64,000 nucleotides of DNA from Kuenenia sp039794105 (lineage in GTDB: Bacteria; Planctomycetota; Brocadiia; Brocadiales; Brocadiaceae). The first letter of the stretch is position 1. The number at the start of each line of letters is the position of its first letter. The DNA is taken from positions 1 to 64,000 of the forward strand of contig NZ_JBDIWA010000016.1 in NCBI RefSeq assembly GCF_039794105.1, in the 5' to 3' direction. The notes beneath the pieces are model-generated. The model ran no database searches and had not been told where the DNA came from. It worked only from the letters and a program-made list of their open reading frames with translations. Shown piece after piece: positions 43,621 through 53,221 of the stretch. Made by a program: the position numbers and the translations under genes.

Positions 43621-45513
43621 CTATTGGGATTTTTTTCTTATAAAAGAAGGGATGTTTTTCAGGTGTTGGTCAATTATTTCATTGGTAATTTCTTTTGCCC
43701 CTATTTTTAGAGCAAAATCTTCAATTGATTTCTTTGCCTTGCTGCGAATGAACACCGGAATTCTTTTCAGGCGGATTTCGGCGTCTTCTGTCCATACGGG
43801 CTCTGCTAGCAATGTTTTTTTATTAATGGCAGAGTTGTTTAAATATGCCTGAAATTTTTTAATAATGCCGTCATTTTTGATAGTGCGTTCATTAAGAAAT
43901 GCCTTGATTTTATCAACAACTTCTTTTTTGTGGGAACCGGTAAATTTTTGTTTCGCCTTGTCCCACGCTTCCATACGCAGTTCATCAAAACCGATGTTTT
44001 TAATGCGTTGCGATGCAAGCATCATTGATTCGTCCCGTATCGCAGAAAGGAATTGAGAGCTGATTTCGGGGTAACCGTGCTGCATCGCTTTTTTTTGCAT
44101 AAGTTTGTAAATTCCGGGACGTACAAAATCCGGTGCGTTTAAAACGCGTTTCTTTGCTTCTTCAGACCAGGGGATTTCATTATTTTCAGGATTTTCCGGT
44201 ACAATATCTTCGGGATGTTCAGATACGGGCTTTGTGGTGGCGGCGTCCGGGAATGCCGTTTTATTGTTCGACATCATTTCTTCCCGTGCCGCCTTCATAA
44301 CGCCAAGCGTTATTTCCCGATAATTATTTTGTGCTGCAAAGCGTTCCACATTTTTTATAATCATTCCTCTTCCGAAAGAAGGTATTTGTTTCAGGATGGC
44401 GTGTGCTTCCTGGCTCCAGTCCATGGTAAAACATTCTTCAGTGCCAAAGGTTTCAGAAGGTTTTAGTTGTATTACTTTGTTGCCAGACTTTCCCGGAATA
44501 TAATTACACCAGGGATCTTCATCCATTTGGTTATCTGTTGCGGTAAGGGCGCGGGCCCGGCATCCTTTGCAAATTTCTTTAAATTCACATATTCCGCATC
44601 TCCCGTTTAAATCAGCATGCCGTAAAGTTTGAAATCCGGCATTGTTGTTCCATATATCAACAAAACTTTTTTCTCTGACGTTTCCGCTAATGTTGGGTAT
44701 GTATGGGCAAGGGGTGACGTTTCCTTCAGGGGTTATTCTGCAATAATGTGTTCCCGCAGGACATCCACCGGCATATGTTCTTATCAGCGGCGAATTATTG
44801 TCATGTTCATATACAATTCTTCGGTAGTGCGGGGCGCATTTTGCGCCTACCATCATCTTTCCCTTATATTTTTCATGAAGGGTATACAGTTGCCGCAATG
44901 TTTGGTCGTATTGTTCCGGTGTGATATCGGTTAAATCCTGCCCTTTGCCGGTACATACCAAAAAAAACAAGTTAAACACCTTAGCGCCGAGTTTATAGGA
45001 AAAGTCGATAATATCGGAAATCTCTGTAATGTTATCCCGGGTAACAGTAGTTTGTATTTGGAATCCTATTCCCTGGCGGCGGCAGGCCTCTATTCCATTG
45101 AGAGTATCATCCCATGCGCCGGTTATTCCCCGAAAGGTATCGTGTTTTTCCGGCTGAATAGAATCGAGGCTGATGCCTACCCCTGAGACCCCGCATTGCT
45201 TTAACCTTTTTGCTTTATCATCGTCGATTGCGTTTCCATTTGTTCCCAATACTACCATCATGCCTTTTTTAGATGCGTAATGCGATAAATCATAAATGTC
45301 ATTTCTTAAAAGCGGTTCCCCTCCCGTCAAAATGAGTAAAAGATTGGGGTTGAGCTCCGCCATTTGATCGATAAGTTTAAACCCCTCTTTTGTATCAAGT
45401 TCATAGGGTGATTTTTTGGTTAATGCATTGGCGTCGAGATAACAATGGTCACATTGTAAATTACAACGATAGGTCGTGTTCCATGAAATGGCGTATGGTT
45501 TGTATTGCATCAA
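43621..45513 (-). CDS. radical SAM/SPASM protein with repeated PCP_red-like modules
   Basis: 630 residues. The N-terminal TIM-barrel has CNLQCDHC (Cys17, 21, 24) and TGGEP; a SPASM region (Cys251, 258, 269, 306, 309, 315, 318, 336) holds extra clusters. The beginning resembles NirJ/AhbC/AhbD heme-pathway enzymes. From residue 366 there are three modules starting WS/WT-x-E/D-A (366-414, 449-498, 574-620), each with a (I/A)PxFxR and a closing (E)IT-type helix, like the PCP_red domain of light-independent protochlorophyllide reductase; a weaker fourth may lie at 517-558. A tetrapyrrole role is inferred, substrate unknown. Confidence 0.75.
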   Translation of the reverse strand: MMQYKPYAISWNTTYRCNLQCDHCYLDANALTKKSPYELDTKEGFKLIDQMAELNPNLLLILTGGEPLLRNDIYDLSHYASKKGMMVVLGTNGNAIDDDKAKRLKQCGVSGVGISLDSIQPEKHDTFRGITGAWDDTLNGIEACRRQGIGFQIQTTVTRDNITEISDIIDFSYKLGAKVFNLFFLVCTGKGQDLTDITPEQYDQTLRQLYTLHEKYKGKMMVGAKCAPHYRRIVYEHDNNSPLIRTYAGGCPAGTHYCRITPEGNVTPCPYIPNISGNVREKSFVDIWNNNAGFQTLRHADLNGRCGICEFKEICKGCRARALTATDNQMDEDPWCNYIPGKSGNKVIQLKPSETFGTEECFTMDWSQEAHAILKQIPSFGRGMIIKNVERFAAQNNYREITLGVMKAAREEMMSNNKTAFPDAATTKPVSEHPEDIVPENPENNEIPWSEEAKKRVLNAPDFVRPGIYKLMQKKAMQHGYPEISSQFLSAIRDESMMLASQRIKNIGFDELRMEAWDKAKQKFTGSHKKEVVDKIKAFLNERTIKNDGIIKKFQAYLNNSAINKKTLLAEPVWTEDAEIRLKRIPVFIRSKAKKSIEDFALKIGAKEITNEIIDQHLKNIPSFIRKKSQ

Positions 45514-45845
45514 TAATTTCTCTGGAGAAAATTGAATTTCGGTGTATTCATTTTAAAGTAAAAGACCGGTTTATTTTGGATTCTGAACGAACGGGTTACT
45601 TTATATGACTCTCATGCACATCATGTGTATATAGTAAAGTTTCTAGTCAAAATATATAAAATAAAATATAAAAAAACAATCATATAATCAAAACAAGAAG
45701 GGAAGGGGGTGTTTTGTTTTGTGAAATTGTAAAAAAAATACGTATGAAGTAAATTGCCTTGAATCCATTGGGATTGCTGATAGAATGAAAAAAGATACCT
45801 TTTTACGGTCAGTTCGTTCATTTTAATGTGGAGATAGTAAAATCA
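45514..45845. other. divergent intergenic region
   Basis: This A/T-rich region separates the minus-strand radical SAM gene and the plus-strand TPR gene and should hold both promoters. I see only a weak ACAT-C-ATGT dyad near 45617 and no clear operator or RNA gene. Confidence 0.4.
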
Positions 45846-46580
45846 ATGAAAGTGATTATAAATAATTTGAATAAAGTAGTTCCTTGTGTCCTGATGTTCC
45901 TTGTTTTCTACGGATGCGGCAAGCCTCAATCCCCGGATACTATTGACGCAAGGGATGCGGGTAATGTTGTTGAAGGTTATGCTGCATCGCAGGAAGAAAA
46001 AAAGACAGTCAAAATTCCTGAAAATATGACTGCGGAACAGTATTATAATTACGGACTGGATAATATTAAAAAAGGGCAATTTGACGCATCAATTGCGGCA
46101 TGGGAAAAAGCGATAGAGTTAGACCCGGCAATGGTGGCGGCATACGAAAAACTGGGAAAGGCGTATTATACGCAGGGTGAGTTTGATAAAGCCGGCCGCA
46201 TTTATAGAAAAGCAATTGAGTTTGATCCCTACAATACAATGTTATATTTTAGTTTGGGGGTTGTGTACCGGATGAATTTGCAATATGAGGATGCAATTGA
46301 TGCACAACTGAAGGCATTATCGCTGGACCCGAATCTCGCTATAGTCTATAATGAAATGGGCTTGATTTATTGTAAACAAAAGAGATTGGATGAAGCCATC
46401 GCTGCTCATAAAAAGGCTCTTGAACTCAATCCAAACCTGGGGAATGCGCATAATTATCTTGGTGTTGTTTATTTGTTGAAGGGTATGAGCAAAGAAGCAG
46501 AAGTGGAATTTGCTGAATACAAAAAATATGAAGCTGGCGGCCAGATGCCTTCAGGTCATGGTGCACCTTCTGCTCACTAA
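45846..46580 (+). CDS. TPR lipoprotein
   Basis: 244 residues from the ATG at 45846 (a GTG at 45828 is possible). The signal LVPCVLM-like stretch ends VFYGCGK, a lipobox with the acylated Cys. From about residue 60 come five TPRs (AAWEKAIELDPAMVAAYEKL, AIDAQLKALSLDPNLAIVYN, AIAAHKKALELNPNLGNAHN). A membrane-anchored periplasmic or compartment-side scaffold is likely. A second TPR lipoprotein lies close by on the other strand. Confidence 0.8.
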   Translation: MKVIINNLNKVVPCVLMFLVFYGCGKPQSPDTIDARDAGNVVEGYAASQEEKKTVKIPENMTAEQYYNYGLDNIKKGQFDASIAAWEKAIELDPAMVAAYEKLGKAYYTQGEFDKAGRIYRKAIEFDPYNTMLYFSLGVVYRMNLQYEDAIDAQLKALSLDPNLAIVYNEMGLIYCKQKRLDEAIAAHKKALELNPNLGNAHNYLGVVYLLKGMSKEAEVEFAEYKKYEAGGQMPSGHGAPSAH

Positions 46581-46600
46581 GGAAATATGAATAAGCGCAA

Positions 46601-46801
46601 CTAGCCGGAATGATCCTGCCTTTCCCTGTATTTTAAGAGTGCCAGTTGTGTGATGGCAAATTCTTCTATTTTTCTGGACTTATGTAAAACATGAAGCCAG
46701 TCTTCCGTTGTTCCGTAAGGGCCTTCATTTTTTAATGTTTTCTCTAAATTCTTTAAATCTAATTCCAATAACTCGAGTCTGTTCTTTATTTCTTTCATCA
46801 T
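46601..46801 (-). CDS. small helical protein of unknown function
   Basis: 66 residues. GGAG stands 8 bases before ATGATG, so it is likely expressed. MKEIKNRLELLELDLKNLEK suggests an N-terminal coiled coil, then a KIEEFAITQLALLKYRER helix. Not recognised. It follows the minus-strand TPR lipoprotein gene. Confidence 0.5.
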   Translation of the reverse strand: MMKEIKNRLELLELDLKNLEKTLKNEGPYGTTEDWLHVLHKSRKIEEFAITQLALLKYRERQDHSG

Positions 46802-46867
46802 TAGTAGCTCCTGCTGTATGGATTAATTTGCCGGTTTCGCGCAGACTCATTGGAAATAGTAAATTCA

Positions 46868-47554
46868 TCACTTACCTTTTTTGTCCAGCTCTTTAGCACG
46901 GTATACGAGACCTAGTTTTTTTTGGAACGTCTTATCTTCCGGTTTAAACCCCAATGCCTTTTTGTATTCATTGATAGCTTCATCAATTGCACCTGAGGAA
47001 AAATAAACATCGCCAAGATTATAATGAATATTTGCCCTTTGGAGGGTTTTATTTGCCGGAATAAAGTGCAATGATTGTTTATATTCATTTGTCGCATCAC
47101 TGTACAGTCCTTTGCTTTGATAAGCATACCCCAGGTTGTAATGTGTTTCCGGCGAGCCGGGATTCTGGGCAAGGTCTGTTTGAAATGCGCATATTGCCTC
47201 GTCCTGCAGCCCCATGTCGCGATATAACAAGCCAAGGTAATAATAAATCCTGGGATAGCGGGTATCATTTTCCAGTATTTCATTATATGCAGCAAGCGCT
47301 TCTGAGTAGTTTCCCTGATTTCCACATGCAAGGGCGAATTGAAAAATCTCGTCTTTACTCATTTGTTTTAATTTTGTCCCGATGTTTTGCCGGGTGGAAT
47401 TTGCTTTGTTTGTATCAGTCTGAGCATTTTTAACGGCGTAATTTGCCGGAGCATAAAGCGTCCCTATGTTTGCGTATTTGGGATCTTCTTTGCCGCATCC
47501 AAGAACCGAACAAAAACAAAATAAACCACATAATATAGGGTAAGCAACTTTCAT
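46868..47554 (-). CDS. TPR lipoprotein
   Basis: 228 residues. PILCGLFCFCSVLGCGKED is a clear lipoprotein signal with LGC lipobox. Four to five TPRs follow (ALAAYNEILENDTRYPRIYY, AICAFQTDLAQNPGSPETHY, ATNEYKQSLHFIPANKTLQR, AINEYKKALGFKPEDKTFQK). Spacing and pattern resemble the 45846 protein. Role unknown. Confidence 0.8.
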   Translation of the reverse strand: MKVAYPILCGLFCFCSVLGCGKEDPKYANIGTLYAPANYAVKNAQTDTNKANSTRQNIGTKLKQMSKDEIFQFALACGNQGNYSEALAAYNEILENDTRYPRIYYYLGLLYRDMGLQDEAICAFQTDLAQNPGSPETHYNLGYAYQSKGLYSDATNEYKQSLHFIPANKTLQRANIHYNLGDVYFSSGAIDEAINEYKKALGFKPEDKTFQKKLGLVYRAKELDKKGK

Positions 47555-48180
47555 ATTTCATTTGGCAGTAAAAAAAGTTTTGGAGATCTAATCTCGATAG
47601 GGTAAATGAAACATGCGTGATTTTCAAGGAAAATAAGTGGCATTATCAATGTAAATTAACTGTTTGAAAAAGGATATGAATATTTATTAGCAGTGAGAGC
47701 AACAAAGGTTTGTGGGTGTTTTATAAACGTATTTAATAGTGCGAAATATGACATGGGGATTTATTATTTTGAAATAGTTCGATACTGTTGCCAGTAAATA
47801 ATCGAGAAAGCGGCAGACCTGGATGGAAAAAGTTTAGTTGCAAATATAAAACGATTTTTGTATAGTTAACTTATTCTCAAATCAGGGGTTGCTGTTATAT
47901 GTATGAGAAACAAATGTATTGTCATGATCTAAGTCACTGGTATCGGCAGTTTGATATAACTATTTGTTGTATTACAGGTTATATTAGCTGCTTACTAAAA
48001 TACAAATTTATTGGTACATTACCCATAAACAATCAAAAACCTTTGCGAAAAATAAGGAGGGTTTTGTTTTTTTAAGTGAAAATACAAATAATACACCTTT
48101 TTTGTTCCACGGAAAAATATTTAAACGGTAGTAGTAATTAGTAAATTGCACAACCAACCTGTAAAAGGAGGGTATACAAA
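47555..48180. other. 626-bp intergenic region upstream of parA
   Basis: No gene is supported. It separates divergent genes and should hold the promoters of the TPR lipoprotein and of parA; the parA ribosome binding site is AAAGGAGGG at 48163-48171. No repeat of the families seen elsewhere occurs. A small RNA cannot be excluded. Confidence 0.45.
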
Positions 48181-48954
48181 ATGAGAAGTATTGCATTGCT
48201 CAATCAGAAGGGGGGGGTAGGGAAAACTACTACAACGGCGAACCTGGGCGCATGTCTTGCGGCATTAGGGAGAAAGGTGCTGGCTATCGACATGGATCCC
48301 CAGGCTAATTTAAGTGTGCATCTTGGAGTGGATATTCATAATTTACAAAATTCGGTGTATAGTTTAATCATGGGGAATTGTAGCCCTTCGGAGGTGATTT
48401 TGCACACGGCAAATATTGGCCTTGATATTATCCCCTCCACGATAGACCTTTCAGGGGCGGAGATTGAATTGGTGGGCATTGTTGGAAGAGAAACCGTTCT
48501 GAAAGAATATTTAGGGGACTCAATAAATACGTATGATTATGTGCTCATTGATTGTCCCCCTTCGCTTGGGTTATTGACAATCAATGTTATGACGTTTGTG
48601 AATGAATTGTTCATTCCCGTACAAACTGAATTTTTTGCGTTGCAGGGAGTAAGAAAATTACTTGATACGTATGAGATTGTGAAAAAACGATTAAATCACA
48701 ATCTGGAGATTACCGGCGTCATTCTTTGTATGTATTCAAGTCGCGCTCGGCTTTGTAACGAGGTGGTTGAAAAGATTAGAGAATATTTTGACGAGAAAGT
48801 TTTTGACACGATTGTAAGAAAAAATATTAAACTTTCGGAATCTCCCAGTCATGGAAAGCCGGTTATTACCTATGCACCCGATTCGCATGGATCCGAAGAT
48901 TATATGTCTCTTGCAAAAGAGGTGGTAAAAAGGGAAAACAATCATAGACGCTAA
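48181..48954 (+). CDS. ParA/Soj-type ATPase
   Basis: 257 residues. Deviant Walker A LNQKGGVGKTTTTANLGACL with both lysines (10, 15 region), LAIDMDPQANLSVHLG, and DYVLIDCPPSLGLLTINVM, a complete ParA. AAAGGAGGG precedes the ATG. Such ATPases position DNA or large protein cargo along the nucleoid. No parB or parS is seen nearby, so it may be an orphan positioning ATPase; the next gene is a candidate partner. Confidence 0.88.
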   Translation: MRSIALLNQKGGVGKTTTTANLGACLAALGRKVLAIDMDPQANLSVHLGVDIHNLQNSVYSLIMGNCSPSEVILHTANIGLDIIPSTIDLSGAEIELVGIVGRETVLKEYLGDSINTYDYVLIDCPPSLGLLTINVMTFVNELFIPVQTEFFALQGVRKLLDTYEIVKKRLNHNLEITGVILCMYSSRARLCNEVVEKIREYFDEKVFDTIVRKNIKLSESPSHGKPVITYAPDSHGSEDYMSLAKEVVKRENNHRR

Positions 48955-49132
48955 GAAATAGTATTATCCGTATGTTTAAGCCTCTCGATAGTTTGTTTTA
49001 GAGCTGATTTTCAATAGTGCTGATTTATTTTTGCAGAAGAAGATTTGTTCGTTTTCCGGTAAAAGCGATCCTTCCTTGATTATATTGTGCATGAGGATTG
49101 CGGTTATTACACCGAAAATTTCGAGGTAAAAG

Positions 49133-49738
49133 ATGAAAAAGAAAAATGTACTCGGGCATGATCCTCTGGCATGGATGAATTTGGAACGGGAAAGGAAACC
49201 TCCGTTGCCCGAAGGCGTCAAAGAGGAAGGTAAAAACGTTGTAGAAAACAATCAACAAAAAGTGCAGGATGCCGCAAAACAACAATCTTTCCCATTGCTG
49301 AAGGAGGATGAAGATAATAGTATTTCAAAGGGTAATCAGGCGGAAAGGGTTTTCAATGTTATCACCGGCAGTAATGAGCCTCCCCCGAAGCCAAAGGTAG
49401 TAATCGGCCGTTTGTATGAAGAAATATCTAAAAAAGCTGCAACTACCATTTCGCCGGGTAACGAGGCGATTGCAACGCCTGGCGTAGCAAATAGGTTTCA
49501 AAAAACAGAACCACCTTCCTCAGGCTATGGTGCAGCAAAGACAGGCATGGGCATGCCGTCAAGGGTAAATAAATTACCGGCTACTGGTTCTGGAGTACAG
49601 TTTTCTACGTATCTTATCGTTGCATATACGGTATTGTTGCTTATTCTGGGATATTTTGTGTATACGGACTTCTCGAAGCGCACAAATAGACTGGAGGCAA
49701 AAATATATGCAATAGAGAGGGCATTGCGTTTAAGATAA
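49133..49738 (+). CDS. tail-anchored protein next to ParA, function unknown
   Basis: 201 residues. A basic N-terminus with a compact motif (MKKKNVLGHDPLAWMNLE), then a long disordered Pro/Gly/Lys-rich linker (about 20-155), one membrane helix (STYLIVAYTVLLLILGYFVY, about 159-179) and a short C-terminal helix (KRTNRLEAKIYAIERALRLR). A basic N-terminal peptide is how many ParA partners stimulate the ATPase. Linking it with ParA is an inference from position. Confidence 0.65.
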   Translation: MKKKNVLGHDPLAWMNLERERKPPLPEGVKEEGKNVVENNQQKVQDAAKQQSFPLLKEDEDNSISKGNQAERVFNVITGSNEPPPKPKVVIGRLYEEISKKAATTISPGNEAIATPGVANRFQKTEPPSSGYGAAKTGMGMPSRVNKLPATGSGVQFSTYLIVAYTVLLLILGYFVYTDFSKRTNRLEAKIYAIERALRLR

Positions 49739-49832
49739 TAGCGGGAAAAGGTGGACAGGTTTTTTGTAAAGGGCAAAAGGATATGGTATTTTGTTTCTGA
49801 AAAATATATGCTTAATACCTTGCATGCTGTTT

Positions 49833-50639
49833 TCAGTTTTTTATTGTAGCGTGCTCACCCCGGAATATCTTCGTACTACCATTCTGTAATTTTAACATTA
49901 ACCCGCCGTTGTAGGATATTCCGATTACTTTGCCGGAATATTCCTTTCCATTGTCAGTGATTATCAGATCCTTTCCCACAGTGACACAATATTCTTTCCA
50001 CTTTTCAGTAATATATTTAAAGTGTTCATCCCGAAGAATTAAATACCACTTATCGATATATTGGAGCAGTGTTCTGGCGAAAGATATGCGGTTAACGTAT
50101 TCTTTTTTTTCTATCGCAATTGATGTTGGAAGTATACGCATTTTTTGTAGCAATTCGGTTTCTGTTGTGTTGATATTTATACCGATTCCTATTAAAAATA
50201 TGGGCTGCTTTTTGTGATTCTTTTCCATAGTTACCAGTACCCCCCCCCATTTCTTTCCTCCAATTAACAGGTCGTTTGGCCATTTGATTTCCGCTTGTAA
50301 TTGGAAGGATTCACGAACCATTTCCGTTATTGCCACCGCGATAGTGCCTATTAACAGACATAAATTGTCCGGTTTCATAGTATGTTTGACCAGAATGGTA
50401 AGGAGCAATCCCTTGTATTTTGGGCAAAACCAGATATGGTTTGAACGGCCCCTGCCGTTCGTCTGTTCTTCGGCAAAAATGGTAGTGCCGTTTTTAAAAT
50501 CTGTTTGTATAAGTTCCCTTGCTACATCCATTGTTGAAGTGATTTTTTCATGATAAATAATTTCACTTCCGACAATTTTTGTCTTTAAGCCATTCATGAT
50601 TTCTTCTGGTTTTAAAAGGTATGGGGCTTCTGGTTTCAT
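49833..50639 (-). CDS. birA: biotin-acetyl-CoA-carboxylase ligase
   Basis: 268 residues. ITSTMDVARELIQTDFKNGT, IFAEEQTNGRGRSNHIWFCP (GRGR loop), IKWPNDLLIGGKKWGGVLVT and FLIGIGININTTE are the BirA core; a short SH3-like C-terminal domain follows. It lacks the N-terminal helix-turn-helix of E. coli BirA, so it acts only as a ligase. It converges on the tail-anchored protein gene. Confidence 0.93.
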   Translation of the reverse strand: MKPEAPYLLKPEEIMNGLKTKIVGSEIIYHEKITSTMDVARELIQTDFKNGTTIFAEEQTNGRGRSNHIWFCPKYKGLLLTILVKHTMKPDNLCLLIGTIAVAITEMVRESFQLQAEIKWPNDLLIGGKKWGGVLVTMEKNHKKQPIFLIGIGININTTETELLQKMRILPTSIAIEKKEYVNRISFARTLLQYIDKWYLILRDEHFKYITEKWKEYCVTVGKDLIITDNGKEYSGKVIGISYNGGLMLKLQNGSTKIFRGEHATIKN

Positions 50640-51048
50640 TTAAGAGGATGCTTTACAGGTTTTTTATACAAAATTATTATAGAAGAGTATTAATGAAAAC
50701 GCGGTCAATATCTGACACGCTTCCACTATATTTCAAAATTTATTTTGAAAGTCAATAGTATAAATAGAAAAAACAATTGCATCTTGTTTTTAGAGCAGAT
50801 TTCCTTAATTTTATTTGGTTAAGCCTCTCGTCTTTGTCATAAGGATTTTTTAAGGAAATGAAAACTCTGCCATACTGACAGTTGCGATAGATGGCGGTTT
50901 TTTAATTCTGTCACTATGGCATATTCAATGGCTATAACCACATTGTTCCGCAAGGTGTAAAACTTAATATTTGTGCTGGTTAAGGCATATTATTAACAAC
51001 AATTTGGTTGAGGCATGTATTTTGCTTGATACTGATGGGTTAGTAAGT
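50640..51048. other. intergenic region between birA and groEL1
   Basis: The region has no gene. It carries a perfect dyad TTTCAAAA-TTTA-TTTTGAAA at 50731-50750. I looked for the CIRCE element (TTAGCACTC-N9-GAGTGCTAA) and found none, so HrcA control is not supported. Confidence 0.5.
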
Positions 51049-51078
51049 TTTACGATACTATCATGAACGTAGTATAAT
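51049..51078 (+). promoter_or_regulatory. candidate promoter of groEL1
   Basis: TATAAT at 51073 is perfect; TTTACG at 51049 is a moderate -35 with an 18-base spacer. The ATG lies 31 bases after the -10. Confidence 0.45.
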
Positions 51079-51109
51079 CTCTATCCGGAATTTTGAAAGG
51101 AGGTACTTG

Positions 51110-52792
51110 ATGGCGAAGCAATTGGCCTTTAGTGAAGAGGCAAGAGCCGCTATTGCCAGAGGGGTGACAAAACTCGCAAGGGCAGTTAAGGTGACTTTGG
51201 GGCCAAGGGGCAGAAATGCTGTGTTGGATAAGGGGTACGGGAGTCCGACCGTGACAAAAGATGGAGTAACGGTGGCAGATGAGACGGAACTGATAGACCC
51301 TTATGAAAATACAGGCGCCCGGTTGGTGAGGGAAGCCGCTTCAAAGACAAGCGATGTAGCCGGGGATGGCACCACCACTGCCACGGTTCTCGCTGAGGCA
51401 ATATTTTTGGAAGGACTAAAGTGCGTAACGTCCGGTGCAGACCCAATGGCGCTCAACAGGGGGATGCGCAAAGCCCAGGAAAAGGTGGTAAGCAAATTAA
51501 AAGATATGAGCAAAAAGGTTCAGAACCAAAAGGATATTGCGAATATCGGTTCCATTGCGGCAAACAACGATAAAGAAATTGGTAAAATGATTGCTGATGC
51601 AATGGATAAGGTTGGGAAAGATGGCGTGATCACCGTCGAAGAGGGAAAAGGCCTTGACACAAGCGTTGAAGTAGTGGAAGGCATGCAGTTTGACCGTGGT
51701 TACCTTTCCCCGCATTTTGTGACAAATCAGGATACTATGGAGGTGGAATTAAAAGATCCCTATATTCTGGTGTTTGAAGATAAGGTATCGACGATTAAGG
51801 GCCTTGTGCCGCTGCTGGAAAAACTGGCGAAAACGGGAGTTCCTCTTTTAATTATAGCGGAAGATGTTGAAGGGGAGGCATTGGCAACCCTTGTAGTTAA
51901 TAAACTTCGCGGCACTATAAGTTGTGCCGCAGTAAAAGCGCCTGGTTACGGAGACCGCAGGAAGGCCATGCTGGATGATATTGCAACCCTTACCGGCGGG
52001 AAGGCCATATTTAAAGACCTAGGCATTCAGTTGGAAAATATTGATATTCGCGATTTGGGGCGCGCTAAAAAAGTTACTATCGACAGTGATAACACTACGA
52101 TTGTACAGGGCGCCGGCAGCTCTGACGCAATATCCGGCAGGATCAATCAGATACGAAACGAGATCGAAACAACAACCTCGGATTATGACAGGGAAAAGCT
52201 GCAGGAACGTTTGGCGAAGCTTGCGGGTGGCATTGCTCAGATTTTGGTGGGCGCCGCTACGGAAAGCGAGATGAAAGAAAAGAAGGCAAGGGTTGAAGAT
52301 GCGTTGCATGCTACGCGGGCTGCTGTTGAAGAAGGTATTTTGCCAGGCGGCGGCGTTGCTCTCCTCAATACCATTGAAGTTTTGGAAAAGCTTAAACTGG
52401 ATGGTGATGAGGCAATGGGCGTTGATGTTGTAAAAAGGGCTCTTTCCTCTCCGGCAAAACAAATATTTAAAAATGCCGGGCTTGAGGGGTCTGTTATTGT
52501 AAAGAAAATACTAGACGCCCGTGATTCTATGTATGGCTATGATGCAGACAAGGGAGATTACTGCAATATGATAGAGGCCGGCGTAATTGACCCTACGAAG
52601 GTGACGAGGAGCGCTCTTCAGAATGCCATAAGCATTGCCGGAATATTATTGACCACCGAATGCATTATTACCGATATTCCTAAGAAAGAAGGCGAAGGCA
52701 TGCCGTCTGGTATGCCTGGCGGTATGGGCGGAATGGGTGGCATGGGAGGAATGGGTGGTATGGGCGGAATGGGCGGCATGGGGATGATGTAG
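51110..52792 (+). CDS. groEL: chaperonin GroEL, copy 1 (GGM tail)
   Basis: 560 residues. ATG at 51110 preceded by AAAGGAGG. VKVTLGPRGRNAVLDKGYGS, KDGVTVADE, DVAGDGTTTATVLAEAI and the DALHATRAAVEEGILPGGGV region are intact. The C-terminus is a long GGM repeat ending GMM, as in housekeeping GroELs that fold proteins inside the cavity. It precedes groES and a second groEL. Confidence 0.96.
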   Translation: MAKQLAFSEEARAAIARGVTKLARAVKVTLGPRGRNAVLDKGYGSPTVTKDGVTVADETELIDPYENTGARLVREAASKTSDVAGDGTTTATVLAEAIFLEGLKCVTSGADPMALNRGMRKAQEKVVSKLKDMSKKVQNQKDIANIGSIAANNDKEIGKMIADAMDKVGKDGVITVEEGKGLDTSVEVVEGMQFDRGYLSPHFVTNQDTMEVELKDPYILVFEDKVSTIKGLVPLLEKLAKTGVPLLIIAEDVEGEALATLVVNKLRGTISCAAVKAPGYGDRRKAMLDDIATLTGGKAIFKDLGIQLENIDIRDLGRAKKVTIDSDNTTIVQGAGSSDAISGRINQIRNEIETTTSDYDREKLQERLAKLAGGIAQILVGAATESEMKEKKARVEDALHATRAAVEEGILPGGGVALLNTIEVLEKLKLDGDEAMGVDVVKRALSSPAKQIFKNAGLEGSVIVKKILDARDSMYGYDADKGDYCNMIEAGVIDPTKVTRSALQNAISIAGILLTTECIITDIPKKEGEGMPSGMPGGMGGMGGMGGMGGMGGMGGMGMM

Positions 52793-52881
52793 CCGTCGGG
52801 TTCGTTAAAAAGAGTATATAAAAGTTTTAGGGAAAAAGATTTTTACAATTAATTTATCGTTAAGGAGGTAAATAAAGGACT

Positions 52882-53172
52882 ATGGCAAACATTAAACCGT
52901 TAGATGACAGGGTAGTTGTTCAGCCTATGGAGGCTGAGGAAAAAACAAAGGGTGGTATCGTTTTACCTGAGACGGCAAAAGAAAAACCAATAAAAGGGAA
53001 AATAATAGCCGTTGGCGAAGGAAAATTACTGGAAAATGGCAAAAGAGCAGATTTATTGGTAAAAGTGGGCGATCTGGTTTTATACGGAAAATACGCAGGA
53101 ACAGAGGTTACGGTTGACGGCAAAGAATATTTGATTATGAGAGAAAGCGACATTTTGGCGAAAGTTAACTAA
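52882..53172 (+). CDS. groES: co-chaperonin GroES
   Basis: 96 residues. NIKPLDDRVVVQPMEAEEKT, KGGIVLPETAKEKP (mobile loop), VGDLVLYGKYAGTEV and YLIMRESDILAKV. AAGGAGG precedes. It lies between the two groEL genes and would serve both. Confidence 0.96.
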   Translation: MANIKPLDDRVVVQPMEAEEKTKGGIVLPETAKEKPIKGKIIAVGEGKLLENGKRADLLVKVGDLVLYGKYAGTEVTVDGKEYLIMRESDILAKVN

Positions 53173-53221
53173 ACTTGAGCAATGGCAAATAATTAAATTG
53201 TAATTTCTTGGAGGTTATAAC

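Noticed and set aside
50640..51109. CIRCE heat-shock operator before groEL1
   Set aside because: No TTAGCACTC/GAGTGCTAA pair is present on either strand.
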